From Paenibacillus kobensis NBRC 15729 (lineage in GTDB: Bacteria; Bacillota; Bacilli; Paenibacillales; Paenibacillaceae): 64,000 nt of DNA. A program made the translations under genes and the position numbers. The notes beneath the pieces were generated by a model that saw nothing but the letters and a program-made list of their open reading frames with translations, was not told the origin of the DNA and ran no database searches. Numbering within the stretch: position 1 is the first letter of the stretch; each line of letters starts with the position of its first letter. The stretch spans positions 62,001 through 126,000 of the forward strand of contig NZ_BILZ01000003.1 of NCBI RefSeq assembly GCF_004000825.1, written 5' to 3'. This document shows positions 15,076 through 23,476 of this stretch, piece after piece.

Positions 15076-15118
15076 AAAAAGCCGGTTTTCTACTCTCGAG
15101 TAGAAAACCGGCTTTTTT
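15076..15118. terminator. Bidirectional terminator
   Basis: Near-perfect long stem (AAAAAGCCGGTTTTCTACT with its complement) with T-tracts on both strands, between convergent genes. Confidence 0.95.
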
Positions 15119-15138
15119 CATGTATGTACATCCCCAGC

Positions 15139-16017
15139 TCAGTGGATGTCTCTCTTCTTGAAGTTGCCGCCCTTCACTTCCGCCACGTCGTATACCATTA
15201 CGAATGCGCTCGGGTCGAGCTCGTGGATGATTTCTTTCATTTTGCTTTCTTCCATTCGGTTGATGACGCAAGTAATTTCTTTGAATTGCTCGTTCGAGTA
15301 TCCGCCCGACACGAGGTTATAGGTTGCGCTTCGGCCTAATCGGTCACGAATGGTCTCGACCATAGCCTCTGGATGTCTGGTAATGATTTTGAACGTTTTG
15401 GCCCCGCTTAGACCTTCTTCAACGATATGGATGACCTTCGAGGCAATGAAATAAGCAATACCCGATAGAATCGCCCCTTGAAGGCCAAATATGCTCGAGA
15501 CGATAATGAATACAAAGGTGTTCAGGAAAAGGATCAGGTCGCTGGTGCCGAATGGCAACTTACGGGATAACAGCACGGCAAGCATATCGATGCCGTCCAA
15601 TGCACCGCCGTTACGCAAGGCAAGACCCATTCCGAAGCCGATAATAATACCGCCAACGACGGTTATCAGCAACGTATCCCCTTCAATGATCGGCGATAGT
15701 TCATGCATGACAGCCGTGCCGACAGCGAGCGAAGCAATACCGATCACGGAGTAAATTGCAAAGCTTTTGCCGATCTGCTTGTACCCTAGAAAGATAAACG
15801 GAATATTAAGAACCGCGATGAGAAGCCCTAGCGGCAATCCGATGAGCTCGGACCCCACGATGCTGATGCCCGTCACGCCGCCGTCGGATACGTTGTTCGG
15901 AATTAATACCGCTTCAAGTCCATAAGCCGTTATGAATGCCCCCAGAACCACCATTAGCCCTCGCAGAAACTTTCTTAACACGGCAGGTTGTCTGTGTCCC
16001 TTTTGTCCCGTCATCAT
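15139..16017 (-). CDS. YitT-family membrane protein
   Basis: Integral membrane protein of 292 aa of the YitT family (five or six helices of the YitT_membrane/DUF161 type plus a cytoplasmic DUF2179 domain). Visible marks are GAFITAYGLEAVLIPNNVSD, GVTGISI, GGIIIGFGMGLALRNGGALD with GIDMLA, and the C-terminal domain from KTFKIITRHPEAM to ELDPSAFVMVYDVAEVKGG. Paralogues are numerous in Bacillales; transport of small organic compounds has been suggested but not shown for this branch. Start follows GAGGTTAAG. Confidence 0.92.
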   Translation of the reverse strand: MMTGQKGHRQPAVLRKFLRGLMVVLGAFITAYGLEAVLIPNNVSDGGVTGISIVGSELIGLPLGLLIAVLNIPFIFLGYKQIGKSFAIYSVIGIASLAVGTAVMHELSPIIEGDTLLITVVGGIIIGFGMGLALRNGGALDGIDMLAVLLSRKLPFGTSDLILFLNTFVFIIVSSIFGLQGAILSGIAYFIASKVIHIVEEGLSGAKTFKIITRHPEAMVETIRDRLGRSATYNLVSGGYSNEQFKEITCVINRMEESKMKEIIHELDPSAFVMVYDVAEVKGGNFKKRDIH

Positions 16018-16157
16018 GTCTTAACCTCATTTCATCACAAGCGTATTTGGTGTGTTCCATTCGCATCTTGCCAATATAAGCTAAAGGATGGCTCACCTGT
16101 TGTAGAATGATACCACTTTCAGGTGCTGGATGCTAATTTAGGACTCCGCCTGCAAAT

Positions 16158-16187
16158 AAAGGCCATCCCTGTCGGGACGGCCCTTTT
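16158..16187. terminator. Terminator hairpin
   Basis: Imperfect stem AAAGGCCATCCC with GGGACGGCCCTTTT; lies downstream of the kinase-like gene (minus strand) and before YitT. Confidence 0.6.
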
Positions 16188-16215
16188 ATCTTAAGGCTAT
16201 GTTAAATTCAAATCA

Positions 16216-16773
16216 TTATAAAGCGAATCTGTTCTTAATGATTTCAGCAACCTCACTAGCACTTAAATTCGAGTTGTTAATTCTGATGTAATTTCCTCTT
16301 TTAATTTCTCCCTCGAAGGAGTTTAATCGGTGTTGCTCCATTGTCTGTAATAGATCCTGTTCAGAACGAGTAACATTCCTTTTTGTTGGCTTGTGTTCAA
16401 GTCTGTGAGGAGTCTTGTTACGCTCAATTCTTTTCTCAAGATCGGCTTCAAGCTCGACAAAATACACTTCGCCGTCTTTATCTTCGATTGTTTTGCAAAT
16501 TTTATCAACGTAATCCCAATCCTCTTGTAAATCGAATCCCCATACATAAGTGAAAATCATTCCATACATATCACTATCAGCGGCGGCTTCAAATATGTCT
16601 TGACGAAATTTATTTACTAATCTCCACATTTCATGATTAAAACCGAATAGGGGAGCTAACATTTCAATTGTTACGTGATTGTGGAACAACTTTAGTTCAG
16701 TTACCTTCTCCAATTGATGTCCTACTGTCATTTTTCCTACCGCCTGCGGACCAAATATTATAACAAATTTCAT
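16216..16773 (-). CDS. P-loop nucleotide kinase-like protein
   Basis: Cytoplasmic protein of 185 aa with an N-terminal Walker A (FGPQAVGKMT, K14) preceded by the hydrophobic strand MKFVIIF, as in shikimate/gluconate kinase-like and AAA_33-type enzymes. A strand ending VYFVELEAD with the following LEKRIERNKTPHR fits the lid region. The C-terminus has GNYIRINNSNLSASEVAEII, the usual final strand/helix. Small kinases of this type act on diverse small molecules or RNA ends, so the substrate is not predictable. The region is AT-richer than its neighbours and codon use differs somewhat, which could mean transfer. The start follows AAGGGAAT. Confidence 0.78.
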   Translation of the reverse strand: MKFVIIFGPQAVGKMTVGHQLEKVTELKLFHNHVTIEMLAPLFGFNHEMWRLVNKFRQDIFEAAADSDMYGMIFTYVWGFDLQEDWDYVDKICKTIEDKDGEVYFVELEADLEKRIERNKTPHRLEHKPTKRNVTRSEQDLLQTMEQHRLNSFEGEIKRGNYIRINNSNLSASEVAEIIKNRFAL

Positions 16774-16834
16774 TAAATCATTCCCTTGGAAAATATTTCA
16801 ACAAAACTATCACAGCGTTTTAAAAAAAAGATGA

Positions 16835-17200
16835 TTACAGCACCTGTTCTGCTTCTTGATCCGTCTCGTTCGATTCATTCCTCAAATATGCGCCGTGCTC
16901 CTGCGTCCACTTCCACATCGCTTCAAAAATCGGCTGAAGCCCCTTTCCGCTCTCGGTAAGGTCATATTCGACATGCAGCGGTACGCCGGGGAATAAAGTG
17001 CGCGTGACAATTCCTTTATCCTCCAGCAGCCGCAGGCGGTCGGTCAACGTCTTCGGACTTATCGGCTGCAGCTTGCGGCGCAGCTCGCCAAACCGCCGGT
17101 TCCCGTTGAACAGTTCAAACAAGAGAAGAAGCATCCATTTACCGTCCAAGATTTCCAGGATAGGTTCAACCGTACCCGGGCAGGACTGATCCATCATCAT
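16835..17200 (-). CDS. HxlR-family transcriptional regulator
   Basis: Winged-helix regulator of about 121 aa. It contains CPGTVEPILEILDGKWMLLL near the N-terminus, then ELFNGNRRFGELRRKL, ISPKTLTDRLRLLEDKGIV and the wing VEYDLTESGKGL. HxlR proteins commonly sense aldehydes or electrophiles, several through the N-terminal cysteine, which is conserved here. The start is placed at the triple-ATG region (17200), five bases after GGAG; the ATG six codons upstream has no ribosome site. It is divergent from a dehalogenase-like/reductase operon and probably controls it. Confidence 0.88.
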   Translation of the reverse strand: MMMDQSCPGTVEPILEILDGKWMLLLLFELFNGNRRFGELRRKLQPISPKTLTDRLRLLEDKGIVTRTLFPGVPLHVEYDLTESGKGLQPIFEAMWKWTQEHGAYLRNESNETDQEAEQVL

Positions 17201-17238
17201 AACCACTCCATAGTTCATTTTTTGAAACTATTGCACTT

Positions 17239-17262
17239 AAATGTAACTACTTTTCAAATGTA
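17239..17262. promoter_or_regulatory. Direct repeat AAATGTA (candidate HxlR site)
   Basis: AAATGTA occurs at 17239-17245 and 17256-17262, 17 bp apart, between hxlR-like and dehalogenase-like genes. Candidate regulator-binding site by position only. Confidence 0.3.
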
Positions 17263-17334
17263 CCACAGAGGGATTAACATGTGAATCAAGGAAAGGAAAT
17301 AAATGCTAGTACACATTAGAAAGGAGAGCTCAAC

Positions 17335-18225
17335 ATGAATAGACCGTTCGAAATCGACCCCGAGGAGTACCCTTTCACCGACCGCTGGCTGCCTTATCGC
17401 GACGGCAACATCCACTACGTGGATGAAGGGCAAGGACCGGCAATTCTTCTCCTGCACGGCAATCCTACATGGTCTTATCTTTATCGGAACGTGATCAAAG
17501 AGCTCCGCAAGGATTATCGTCTTATCGCTCCGGATTACCCCGGCTTCGGCATGTCGAAGGCACCCGCCGACTACCGGTTTACGCCGCAAGAGCATTCGAA
17601 AGCCGTACAAGATTTGATTCGCCATCTTGATCTGAAAGATTTTATATTGGTGGTCCAAGATTGGGGAGGTCCGGTCGGGCTGAATTACGCGGTACAGCAT
17701 AGGGAAAATTTGTGCGGCATCGTCGTCATGAACACATGGGCTTGGCCAGCAGAGATTATGCCGATGAAATTGTTCTCGCTCGCTATGGGAGGTAAGCCTT
17801 TCGGGTACTGGCTTCAGACGCGGCGGAATTTCTTCGCCAAAACCATTGTACCGAATGGGATCCACCACGCCGAGAAAGTCACGGACCGTCTGCGGAAAGC
17901 TTACACCGATCCGTTCCCGACTCCGGAGTCCAGAATACCGACATGGGTATTTCCAAGATCTATCCGCAAAGAGCGAACATGGCTCGCCGGCATTGAATCG
18001 AAGCTGCCGAATCTGTCCGACTTGCCTGCTCATATTTTGTGGGGGACCAAAGACAGTGCCGGCTTCCCGCTTGAACAAATGGCCAAATGGCAGAAGGTTC
18101 TGCCGATGAACGAAACCGAGATGCTGGAGGACGCCTCGCACTATGTACAAGAGGATCGTCCGGATCGGGTAGCTTCCGCTATCCGAAGAGTATCGAGTCG
18201 AACTTTAGGAGGAGTATTACGATGA
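17335..18225 (+). CDS. Haloalkane dehalogenase-like alpha/beta hydrolase
   Basis: Cytoplasmic hydrolase of 296 aa with the haloalkane dehalogenase pattern. HGNPTW (H41, N43) supplies the oxyanion/halide-binding asparagine. VQDWGG carries the aspartate nucleophile D109 and halide-binding W110, rather than the serine of esterases. LWGTKD gives the acid D240, and ASHYVQED the base H269. The acid after strand 7 and the MNTWAWP segment recall subfamily I or III enzymes. It heads a two-gene operon: its TGA overlaps the next ATG. An HxlR regulator is divergent. Hydrolytic dehalogenation is predicted from intact catalytic residues; the natural substrate is unknown. Confidence 0.85.
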   Translation: MNRPFEIDPEEYPFTDRWLPYRDGNIHYVDEGQGPAILLLHGNPTWSYLYRNVIKELRKDYRLIAPDYPGFGMSKAPADYRFTPQEHSKAVQDLIRHLDLKDFILVVQDWGGPVGLNYAVQHRENLCGIVVMNTWAWPAEIMPMKLFSLAMGGKPFGYWLQTRRNFFAKTIVPNGIHHAEKVTDRLRKAYTDPFPTPESRIPTWVFPRSIRKERTWLAGIESKLPNLSDLPAHILWGTKDSAGFPLEQMAKWQKVLPMNETEMLEDASHYVQEDRPDRVASAIRRVSSRTLGGVLR

Positions 18226-18740
18226 AAACGATTGTATGGGCAACTTTAACCGCCAACGGCAATTATGCACAATCCGGTCCCGATAACCCGCCGACCAAAG
18301 AAGCGCTGGATGACTTCTTCGCACAAGCCGCAGCTGCAGGAAATTTTATTGTCGGGCGTCGGACTTTCGAAGGAATGCGCGGCAGCGGAGGACCAGGGCC
18401 ACTGGCTGATCTCGATATCGTCGTCGTGTCCAAGAGCGCTGCGGATATACCAGGTGCAAAGGTTGTAAGCTCTCCGCAAGACGCCTTGGATTACCTGAGG
18501 GGCAATGGTCATCTAACTGCTCTTATTAGCGGTGGCGCGGATATCCACAATTCATTCCTGGGCCAGGGACTTGTAGATGAAGTCATTTTCAACGTGGCTC
18601 CCGTATTGGAGGGCAGAGGATTAAATCTCCTGATCGACAGAGATCACTATCGGTTCAAGCAAGTGCAGCTGCTGGACTGCAAACCACTCGGAGGCGGCGT
18701 CGTTCAACTGCGCTATGCGATTGACCGAACGGTTTCTTAG
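18222..18740 (+). CDS. RibD C-terminal/DHFR-like reductase
   Basis: Second member of the DHFR-like (RibD C-terminal domain) family in the window, about 172 aa, starting MKTIVWATLTANGNYAQS. Family marks are GNFIVGRRTFEGMRG (nucleotide loop), LTALISGGADIHNSFL and FNVAPVLEGRGLNLL. It overlaps the stop of the dehalogenase-like gene as ATGA, with AGGAGGAG inside the upstream gene, so translation is coupled. The frame opens far upstream inside the hydrolase, but those residues are not family-like. NADPH-linked reduction of a product of the upstream enzyme is possible but unproven. Confidence 0.87.
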   Translation: MKTIVWATLTANGNYAQSGPDNPPTKEALDDFFAQAAAAGNFIVGRRTFEGMRGSGGPGPLADLDIVVVSKSAADIPGAKVVSSPQDALDYLRGNGHLTALISGGADIHNSFLGQGLVDEVIFNVAPVLEGRGLNLLIDRDHYRFKQVQLLDCKPLGGGVVQLRYAIDRTVS

Positions 18741-18804
18741 GTTCCTCGTTTGAAATTCCAGCCATATGAAATACCTATGACCCGATATAGTTTATATGTG
18801 TTTT

Positions 18805-18846
18805 CCGATAGCCAATATCCCGCTCTATAATAAAGTCACTATTCGG
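18805..18846 (+). promoter_or_regulatory. metE promoter with flanking inverted repeat
   Basis: TATAAT at 18826-18831, flanked by CCGATAG (18805-18811) and CTATTCGG (18839-18846). A LysR-type regulator or another repressor may bind here. No SAM, cobalamin or T-box leader fits in the 125 bp available. Confidence 0.45.
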
Positions 18847-18864
18847 AGCAGGGAGAGATTGACA

Positions 18865-21150
18865 TTGCAAACATCCATTATCGGTTATCCAAGAGTCGGA
18901 TCATTGCGGGAGCTTAAATTCGCATCCGAGAAGTACTTCAAGGGCGAGATTACAATCCATGAATTGCAGCAGACAGCCGCCGATCTAAGAGTGAGCCATT
19001 GGAAAAGACAGCAAGAGAACGGCATCGACTTCATCCCGTCGAACGACTTCTCCTTCTATGACCATCTGCTCGATACGGCGTGCCTGTTCAATATCGTTCC
19101 GCAGCGCTACCAAGCGCTAGGGCTTAGCCCGTTAGAGACGTATTTTGCCATGGCGAGAGGTTATCAGGGCGAACATGGCGACGTTAAAGCGTTAGCGATG
19201 AAGAAGTGGTACAACACGAATTATCATTACATGGTTCCCGAGATCGATGATTCCACAAGCATTCGCTTGGCGGGCACGAAGCCGTTCGATGAGTTCTTGG
19301 AGGCCAGGCAGCACGAGGTCGCGACGAAGCCCGTGTTGACCGGAGCCTTTACGCTGCTGAAGCTTGCGAAATATACCGGCGTCAAACAAGCCGATGACTT
19401 CGTTCATGAAACGGCGGAGGCCTATGTGAACGTGCTGGAAAAGCTGAACGCACTCGGAGCCGATTGGCTCCAACTGGATGAACCCGCGCTCGTAACGGAT
19501 CTGACCCAAGAGGATATTGCGCTCTTCTCGAAGCTGTATTCGCGCATTCTATCTGCCAAGGGCAGCGTCAAGGTTCTCGCTCAGACGTACTTCGGGGATG
19601 TTCGGGACTGTTATCCAACGCTTCAGGCCTTGCCGTTCGACGGGATCGGAATCGATCTGGTCGAAGGGAAGCAGTCTCTGGAACTCGTGCGGAGATACGG
19701 GTTCCCCGACGACAAAGTGCTGTTCGCCGGCGTCATCAACGGGAAGAACATATGGAGAAACAACTATAAGAACACGCTCGCGCTTGTTCAAGAGTTAGGC
19801 GGTCACGCCCGGCATCTGGTGCTTAGTTCTTCCTGCTCGCTCTTGCACGTGCCTTACTCCCTGCAGCACGAAGCCAAGTTGTCAGAGGAGACGAAACGAT
19901 ATTTCGCTTTCGCCGAAGAGAAGCTGCGTGAATTCGCGGAGCTTAAATCCATCCTAGCACGTGCAGAAGATCCTTATACGAATGAGCCATATAGACACAA
20001 CGAGGAACTCTTCAAGAGCGTCCGTTTCCTAGGCAACGAGACGGTGCAGACAAGGGCGGCAGCCTTGACGGATACGGACTTCACGAGACTGCCGGCTTTC
20101 GCGGAACGGGGAGCGATTCAGAAAGCCAAGTTCAATCTGCCGCCGCTGCCGACGACGACGATCGGCTCGTTCCCGCAGACAGCCGACGTTAGGGCGAACC
20201 GGTTCTCCTTCAAGAAAGGAGCCATATCCGAGACGCAGTACAAACAGTTCAACTTCGACAAGATCGCGGAATGCATCGCCTTGCAAGAAGAAATCGGCTT
20301 GGACGTGCTGGTCCACGGCGAATATGAGCGCAACGATATGGTCGAATATTTCGGGGAGTGCTTAGACGGCTATATTTTCACAGACCATGCCTGGGTGCAA
20401 TCCTATGGAACAAGATGCGTGAAACCGCCGATCGTGTGGGGAGACATTAGCCGTTCCAGACCGATGACGGTCGAATATTCAGCCTATGCGAAGAGCTTAA
20501 CCGACAAGCCGGTTAAGGGAATGTTGACCGGTCCGGTCACGATCCTCAACTGGTCCTTCCCTCGCGAGGATATCAGCTTGAAGGACAGCGCCATCCAGAT
20601 TGCGCTTGCGATCCGAGACGAAGTGTTGGATCTGGAAGCTAACCATATCGAGATCATTCAGATCGACGAAGCCGCACTGAGAGAAAAGCTGCCGCTTCGG
20701 AAGTCCGATTGGCATGCCGAGTATTTGAGCTGGGCTATCCCCGCTTTCCGGTTGGTGCATAGCGGCGTGAAGCCCGATACGCAAATTCATACTCATATGT
20801 GCTACAGCCAATTCAGCGATATTATTCGTGAGATCGATGACATGGACGCCGACGTCATTACGTTCGAGGCCTCCCGGTCGGACCTGGCGATTATCGAAGA
20901 CATCAACACGTGCGGATTCCAGACGGAGGTCGGTCCGGGGGTGTACGATATTCATTCCCCGCGCATTCCAAGCGTGGATGAACTCAAGCAGGGGCTGTCA
21001 CGCATGCTGAACACCATCGACGCCGCCAAGCTGTGGGTGAACCCCGATTGCGGACTGAAGACGCGAGGCGTAACCGAAACTTGGGCGAGTCTGAGACATC
21101 TAGTCCAAGCGGCGAAAGAGGTTAGAGAAACGTTGCCGTTGCATTCATAA
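18865..21150 (+). CDS. metE: Cobalamin-independent methionine synthase
   Basis: Cytoplasmic zinc enzyme of about 761 aa that transfers the methyl group of 5-methyltetrahydropteroyl-triglutamate to homocysteine, the last step of methionine synthesis. Both halves of the double barrel are present: the N-terminal part from SIIGYPRVGSLRELK, and the catalytic C-terminal barrel starting PPLPTTTIGSFPQT. All four zinc ligands are visible: H644 and C646 (HTHMCYSQ), E668 (FEASRSD) and C729 (NPDCGLK). The start is TTG at 18865 after GGGAGAG; the frame extends 23 codons further without homology. It is convergent with a LysR gene, and there is no riboswitch in the short leader. Confidence 0.97.
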   Translation: MQTSIIGYPRVGSLRELKFASEKYFKGEITIHELQQTAADLRVSHWKRQQENGIDFIPSNDFSFYDHLLDTACLFNIVPQRYQALGLSPLETYFAMARGYQGEHGDVKALAMKKWYNTNYHYMVPEIDDSTSIRLAGTKPFDEFLEARQHEVATKPVLTGAFTLLKLAKYTGVKQADDFVHETAEAYVNVLEKLNALGADWLQLDEPALVTDLTQEDIALFSKLYSRILSAKGSVKVLAQTYFGDVRDCYPTLQALPFDGIGIDLVEGKQSLELVRRYGFPDDKVLFAGVINGKNIWRNNYKNTLALVQELGGHARHLVLSSSCSLLHVPYSLQHEAKLSEETKRYFAFAEEKLREFAELKSILARAEDPYTNEPYRHNEELFKSVRFLGNETVQTRAAALTDTDFTRLPAFAERGAIQKAKFNLPPLPTTTIGSFPQTADVRANRFSFKKGAISETQYKQFNFDKIAECIALQEEIGLDVLVHGEYERNDMVEYFGECLDGYIFTDHAWVQSYGTRCVKPPIVWGDISRSRPMTVEYSAYAKSLTDKPVKGMLTGPVTILNWSFPREDISLKDSAIQIALAIRDEVLDLEANHIEIIQIDEAALREKLPLRKSDWHAEYLSWAIPAFRLVHSGVKPDTQIHTHMCYSQFSDIIREIDDMDADVITFEASRSDLAIIEDINTCGFQTEVGPGVYDIHSPRIPSVDELKQGLSRMLNTIDAAKLWVNPDCGLKTRGVTETWASLRHLVQAAKEVRETLPLHS

Positions 21151-21162
21151 GGTACGTATTAG

Positions 21163-21194
21163 AAGAGGATGAACTCACCCGAGTTCATCCTCTT
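21163..21194. terminator. Hairpin overlapping the LysR stop codon
   Basis: Perfect 14-bp stem AAGAGGATGAACTC with complement and loop ACCC. The last codons and stop of the convergent LysR gene (stop at 21175-21177) are part of the stem, so metE termination uses coding bases of its neighbour. Confidence 0.75.
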
Positions 21195-22116
21195 GGCTTA
21201 GAATCGGATAACCGTAATCCGTAATGACGTCTTTCAGATTCCGGACATATTCAGCGGCGAGCAGGCTCAATCTGGCTTTCCTATGCGTAATATAACCAAT
21301 TTGCATGTTCGCTTCCGTTCTTAGGCGCACCGATTGAATATGCCCCCCGTTCAGGTCCGCATTGATCACGCCAGAACTGATCGTATAGCCGTTCAATCCG
21401 ACGAGAAGATTAAATAATGTCGCCCGGTCGCTCACCATAATTTTTTTCTTGTAGGACCTCGTGCTTAGAATCTCCTCTGAGAAATAAAATGAATTGTATT
21501 CGCCTTGCTCGAAAGAAAGACACGGGAACTCGTCCAAGTCTTCGATTTCAAGCATCTCCTTAGCCGCAAGAGGATGCGTGGAGCTAACAAAGACGTGGGG
21601 CTCCGCAGTGAACAAAGGGTGAAACTCCAGCTCGCTTTCTTTTAACATTTTCTCGATGACCTTGCGGTTGAAGTCGTTGAGATACAGGATGCCGATCTCG
21701 CTGCGCATATTTCGTACGTCTTCTATAATTTCATGGGTCCTGGTCTCTCGCAGCGTGCACTCATACTCTTCCTCGTTCAGATCCTTTAATAAACGGACGA
21801 ACGCTTGAACGGCAAAGGCATAATGCTGCGTCGATATCGCGCATAGCTTCTTCGAAGGCTTCTTATTCATATACCTTTGCTCGAGCAGTTCGGCCTGCTC
21901 TACGACTTGTCTGGCATAGGATAAAAACTCGGCCCCTTCATTCGAGAGCACGATGCCTTTGGATGACCGTACAAAAATATCTACGCCGATCTCCTGCTCT
22001 ATTTCTTTCACTGCGCTGGATAGGCTCGGTTGAGAAATAAACAGCTGCTTAGCCGCCTCGCTAATGGAACCGCAGCTCACGATGGCCAGAATATATCTTA
22101 ATTGCTGCAAGGTCAT
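21175..22116 (-). CDS. LysR-family transcriptional regulator
   Basis: LysR-type regulator of about 313 aa: helix-turn-helix in residues 1-60 (LQQLRYILAIVSCGSISEAA, SQPSLSSAVKEIEQEIG, IFVRSSKGIVLSNEG) and an effector domain (TQHYAFAVQAFVRLLKDL, EIGILYLND, VFVSSTHPLAAKEML). The start is ATG 22116 after AAGGG; a TTG three codons upstream overlaps that site. It lies tail to tail with metE. LysR regulators of sulfur and methionine metabolism are common in Bacillales, so metE is one possible target, but convergent orientation gives no direct support. Confidence 0.9.
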   Translation of the reverse strand: MTLQQLRYILAIVSCGSISEAAKQLFISQPSLSSAVKEIEQEIGVDIFVRSSKGIVLSNEGAEFLSYARQVVEQAELLEQRYMNKKPSKKLCAISTQHYAFAVQAFVRLLKDLNEEEYECTLRETRTHEIIEDVRNMRSEIGILYLNDFNRKVIEKMLKESELEFHPLFTAEPHVFVSSTHPLAAKEMLEIEDLDEFPCLSFEQGEYNSFYFSEEILSTRSYKKKIMVSDRATLFNLLVGLNGYTISSGVINADLNGGHIQSVRLRTEANMQIGYITHRKARLSLLAAEYVRNLKDVITDYGYPILSQEDELG

Positions 22117-22165
22117 TCTTATCAACCCTTATGGTGTGTTTCTATAAAGTATAACGTATTCCAGC

Positions 22166-22615
22166 TTATTTGCCTGCTGCGAACCGGTCGATCACCGCGA
22201 TATCCAGATGATCGGTGACAAGCTGACCGTAATGGGCTGCCTGCACAATTCCATTCTCGTTGATTAGAAATTCGGCGGGGACTCGATGGAAGTTGGAATC
22301 TTTCTCGTGGATAAGCTCGAAGCCGGCAGCTGCAGCCTCAGCGATAAACGCCTTTGTACGGAAGTCGGCCATTGTTGCCTGCATTTTCTCTTCGGAGGTG
22401 AACACAGCGATGACGTCCATGCCCTGATCGTTCCACTGAGCGTGTCGGCCAATGAACTGACGTATTCTTAGATTGCATAATGCGCAGGCGGAATTTCGGA
22501 AGAAGGAGAGCAACACTTTACGGCCCCGATAGCTCTCCAACGCTACAGGGCTGCCAAGCATGTCAACCGTATTGAATGTCGGGGCAAATACGCCAGGTCG
22601 AATCAGGTGAGACAT
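22166..22615 (-). CDS. Peroxiredoxin-like protein (AhpC/TSA)
   Basis: Thioredoxin-fold protein of about 149 aa beginning MSHLIRPGVFAPTFNTVDML. The active-site region LSFFRNSACALCNLR has a CxxC pair (C44, C47), as in the peroxiredoxin-like AhpC-TSA_2 group rather than the single-Cys TxxC of classical Prx. Later features are MDVIAVFTSEEKM, VPAEFLINENGIVQAAHYG and a C-terminal helix. It likely reduces peroxides or repairs thiols in the cytoplasm. Start at 22615 follows a strong AGGAGGT. It is downstream of, and probably co-transcribed with, a Crp/Fnr regulator, suggesting redox control. Confidence 0.87.
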   Translation of the reverse strand: MSHLIRPGVFAPTFNTVDMLGSPVALESYRGRKVLLSFFRNSACALCNLRIRQFIGRHAQWNDQGMDVIAVFTSEEKMQATMADFRTKAFIAEAAAAGFELIHEKDSNFHRVPAEFLINENGIVQAAHYGQLVTDHLDIAVIDRFAAGK

Positions 22616-22691
22616 AGCAAAATACCTCCTAAATTTCATTGGATGAGTTCGCGACTTCATCTTAACAGGAGGTAGGCATCGCTTCTGTGAC

Positions 22692-23369
22692 TTAGTCACC
22701 TAACTGCGATTCTAATTCATCTCGCCGTACAATTCGGATCCAGCCGCGTCCCGTTTCGATCCAACCCTGCAGTCGGTAGCGCCGCAATGCGCGGCTTACG
22801 ACTTCACGAGAGGAACCAATCTCAACGGCCAGCTCATGGTGGGTCAAGTTCAGCAGCTGTTTTCGTTCCGAAGTATGTCGCAGCAATGCTTTGACCATCC
22901 GCGCTTCCAAGGACTCCGAACGGCGGCCGCCATGCTGCTCGCTTATGCGAAGCAAATCATCCAGCAGCCCTCCGAACACAGCCCCCCGAATTTCCGCATG
23001 CGTCTGCAGCCAGCCGAGGAAGCTCTCTTTGGTAACGAACAGCGCCTCGACGTCCGACTCAGCCGTTATAGTCCCTGGGTAATCGCGGCTGCTTAGGCCT
23101 CTAAGTACGAATAGGGCACATATCTCGCCTGCTTGGAGTACACTCATGATAGACTCACTGCCATCCTCAGCGATACGGCTAATGCGCGCGGTGCCGCTCA
23201 GCAGGAACATCCCATAGGAAGCCGCCTCCTCCCGCTGAAATATTCGCGATTTAGGTGAGTACTTCCGAACCGTCGGCTGTGCTTTGACCCATTCTTCAGA
23301 AGTAATCTCGCTCAAGTAAGGCAGAACATCCAAAACTTGCGGGTTAAGTGATTTCGGTAGCATACCCAA
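22692..23369 (-). CDS. Crp/Fnr-family transcriptional regulator
   Basis: Regulator of about 225 aa with an N-terminal cyclic-nucleotide-binding-like barrel (FQREEAASYGMFLLSGTARI, EDGSESIMSVLQAGEICALF) and a C-terminal winged helix (LTHHELAVEIGSSREVVSRA followed by LRRYRLQGWIETGRGW). No FNR-type cysteine cluster is seen. C-terminal residues DELESQLGD complete the protein. The start is uncertain: a GTG at 23378 overlaps the SD, whereas a TTG at 23369 lies ten bases after AAGGGGG and is preferred. The peroxiredoxin-like gene follows 76 bp downstream, consistent with a redox- or peroxide-linked operon. Confidence 0.87.
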   Translation of the reverse strand: MGMLPKSLNPQVLDVLPYLSEITSEEWVKAQPTVRKYSPKSRIFQREEAASYGMFLLSGTARISRIAEDGSESIMSVLQAGEICALFVLRGLSSRDYPGTITAESDVEALFVTKESFLGWLQTHAEIRGAVFGGLLDDLLRISEQHGGRRSESLEARMVKALLRHTSERKQLLNLTHHELAVEIGSSREVVSRALRRYRLQGWIETGRGWIRIVRRDELESQLGD

Positions 23370-23450
23370 TGTTTTCACACCCCCTTAACCTATAAAACTT
23401 GCCGTTAGTGGCGACACGATTCACCATAACATTGATAGAGTGAAATAAAA

Positions 23451-23476
23451 AGAGACGCCTCATAATGGGTGTCTCT
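23451..23476 (-). terminator. Terminator of the 37-aa gene
   Basis: Stem AGAGACGCC with GGTGTCTCT; on the minus strand it is followed by TTTTTATTT. It begins at the stop codon of the small gene at 23475-23588. Confidence 0.85.

Noticed and set aside
18741-18864. Possible SAM, cobalamin or T-box riboswitch before metE
   Set aside because: The leader is too short and shows none of the conserved cores; only a promoter and a small inverted repeat are visible.
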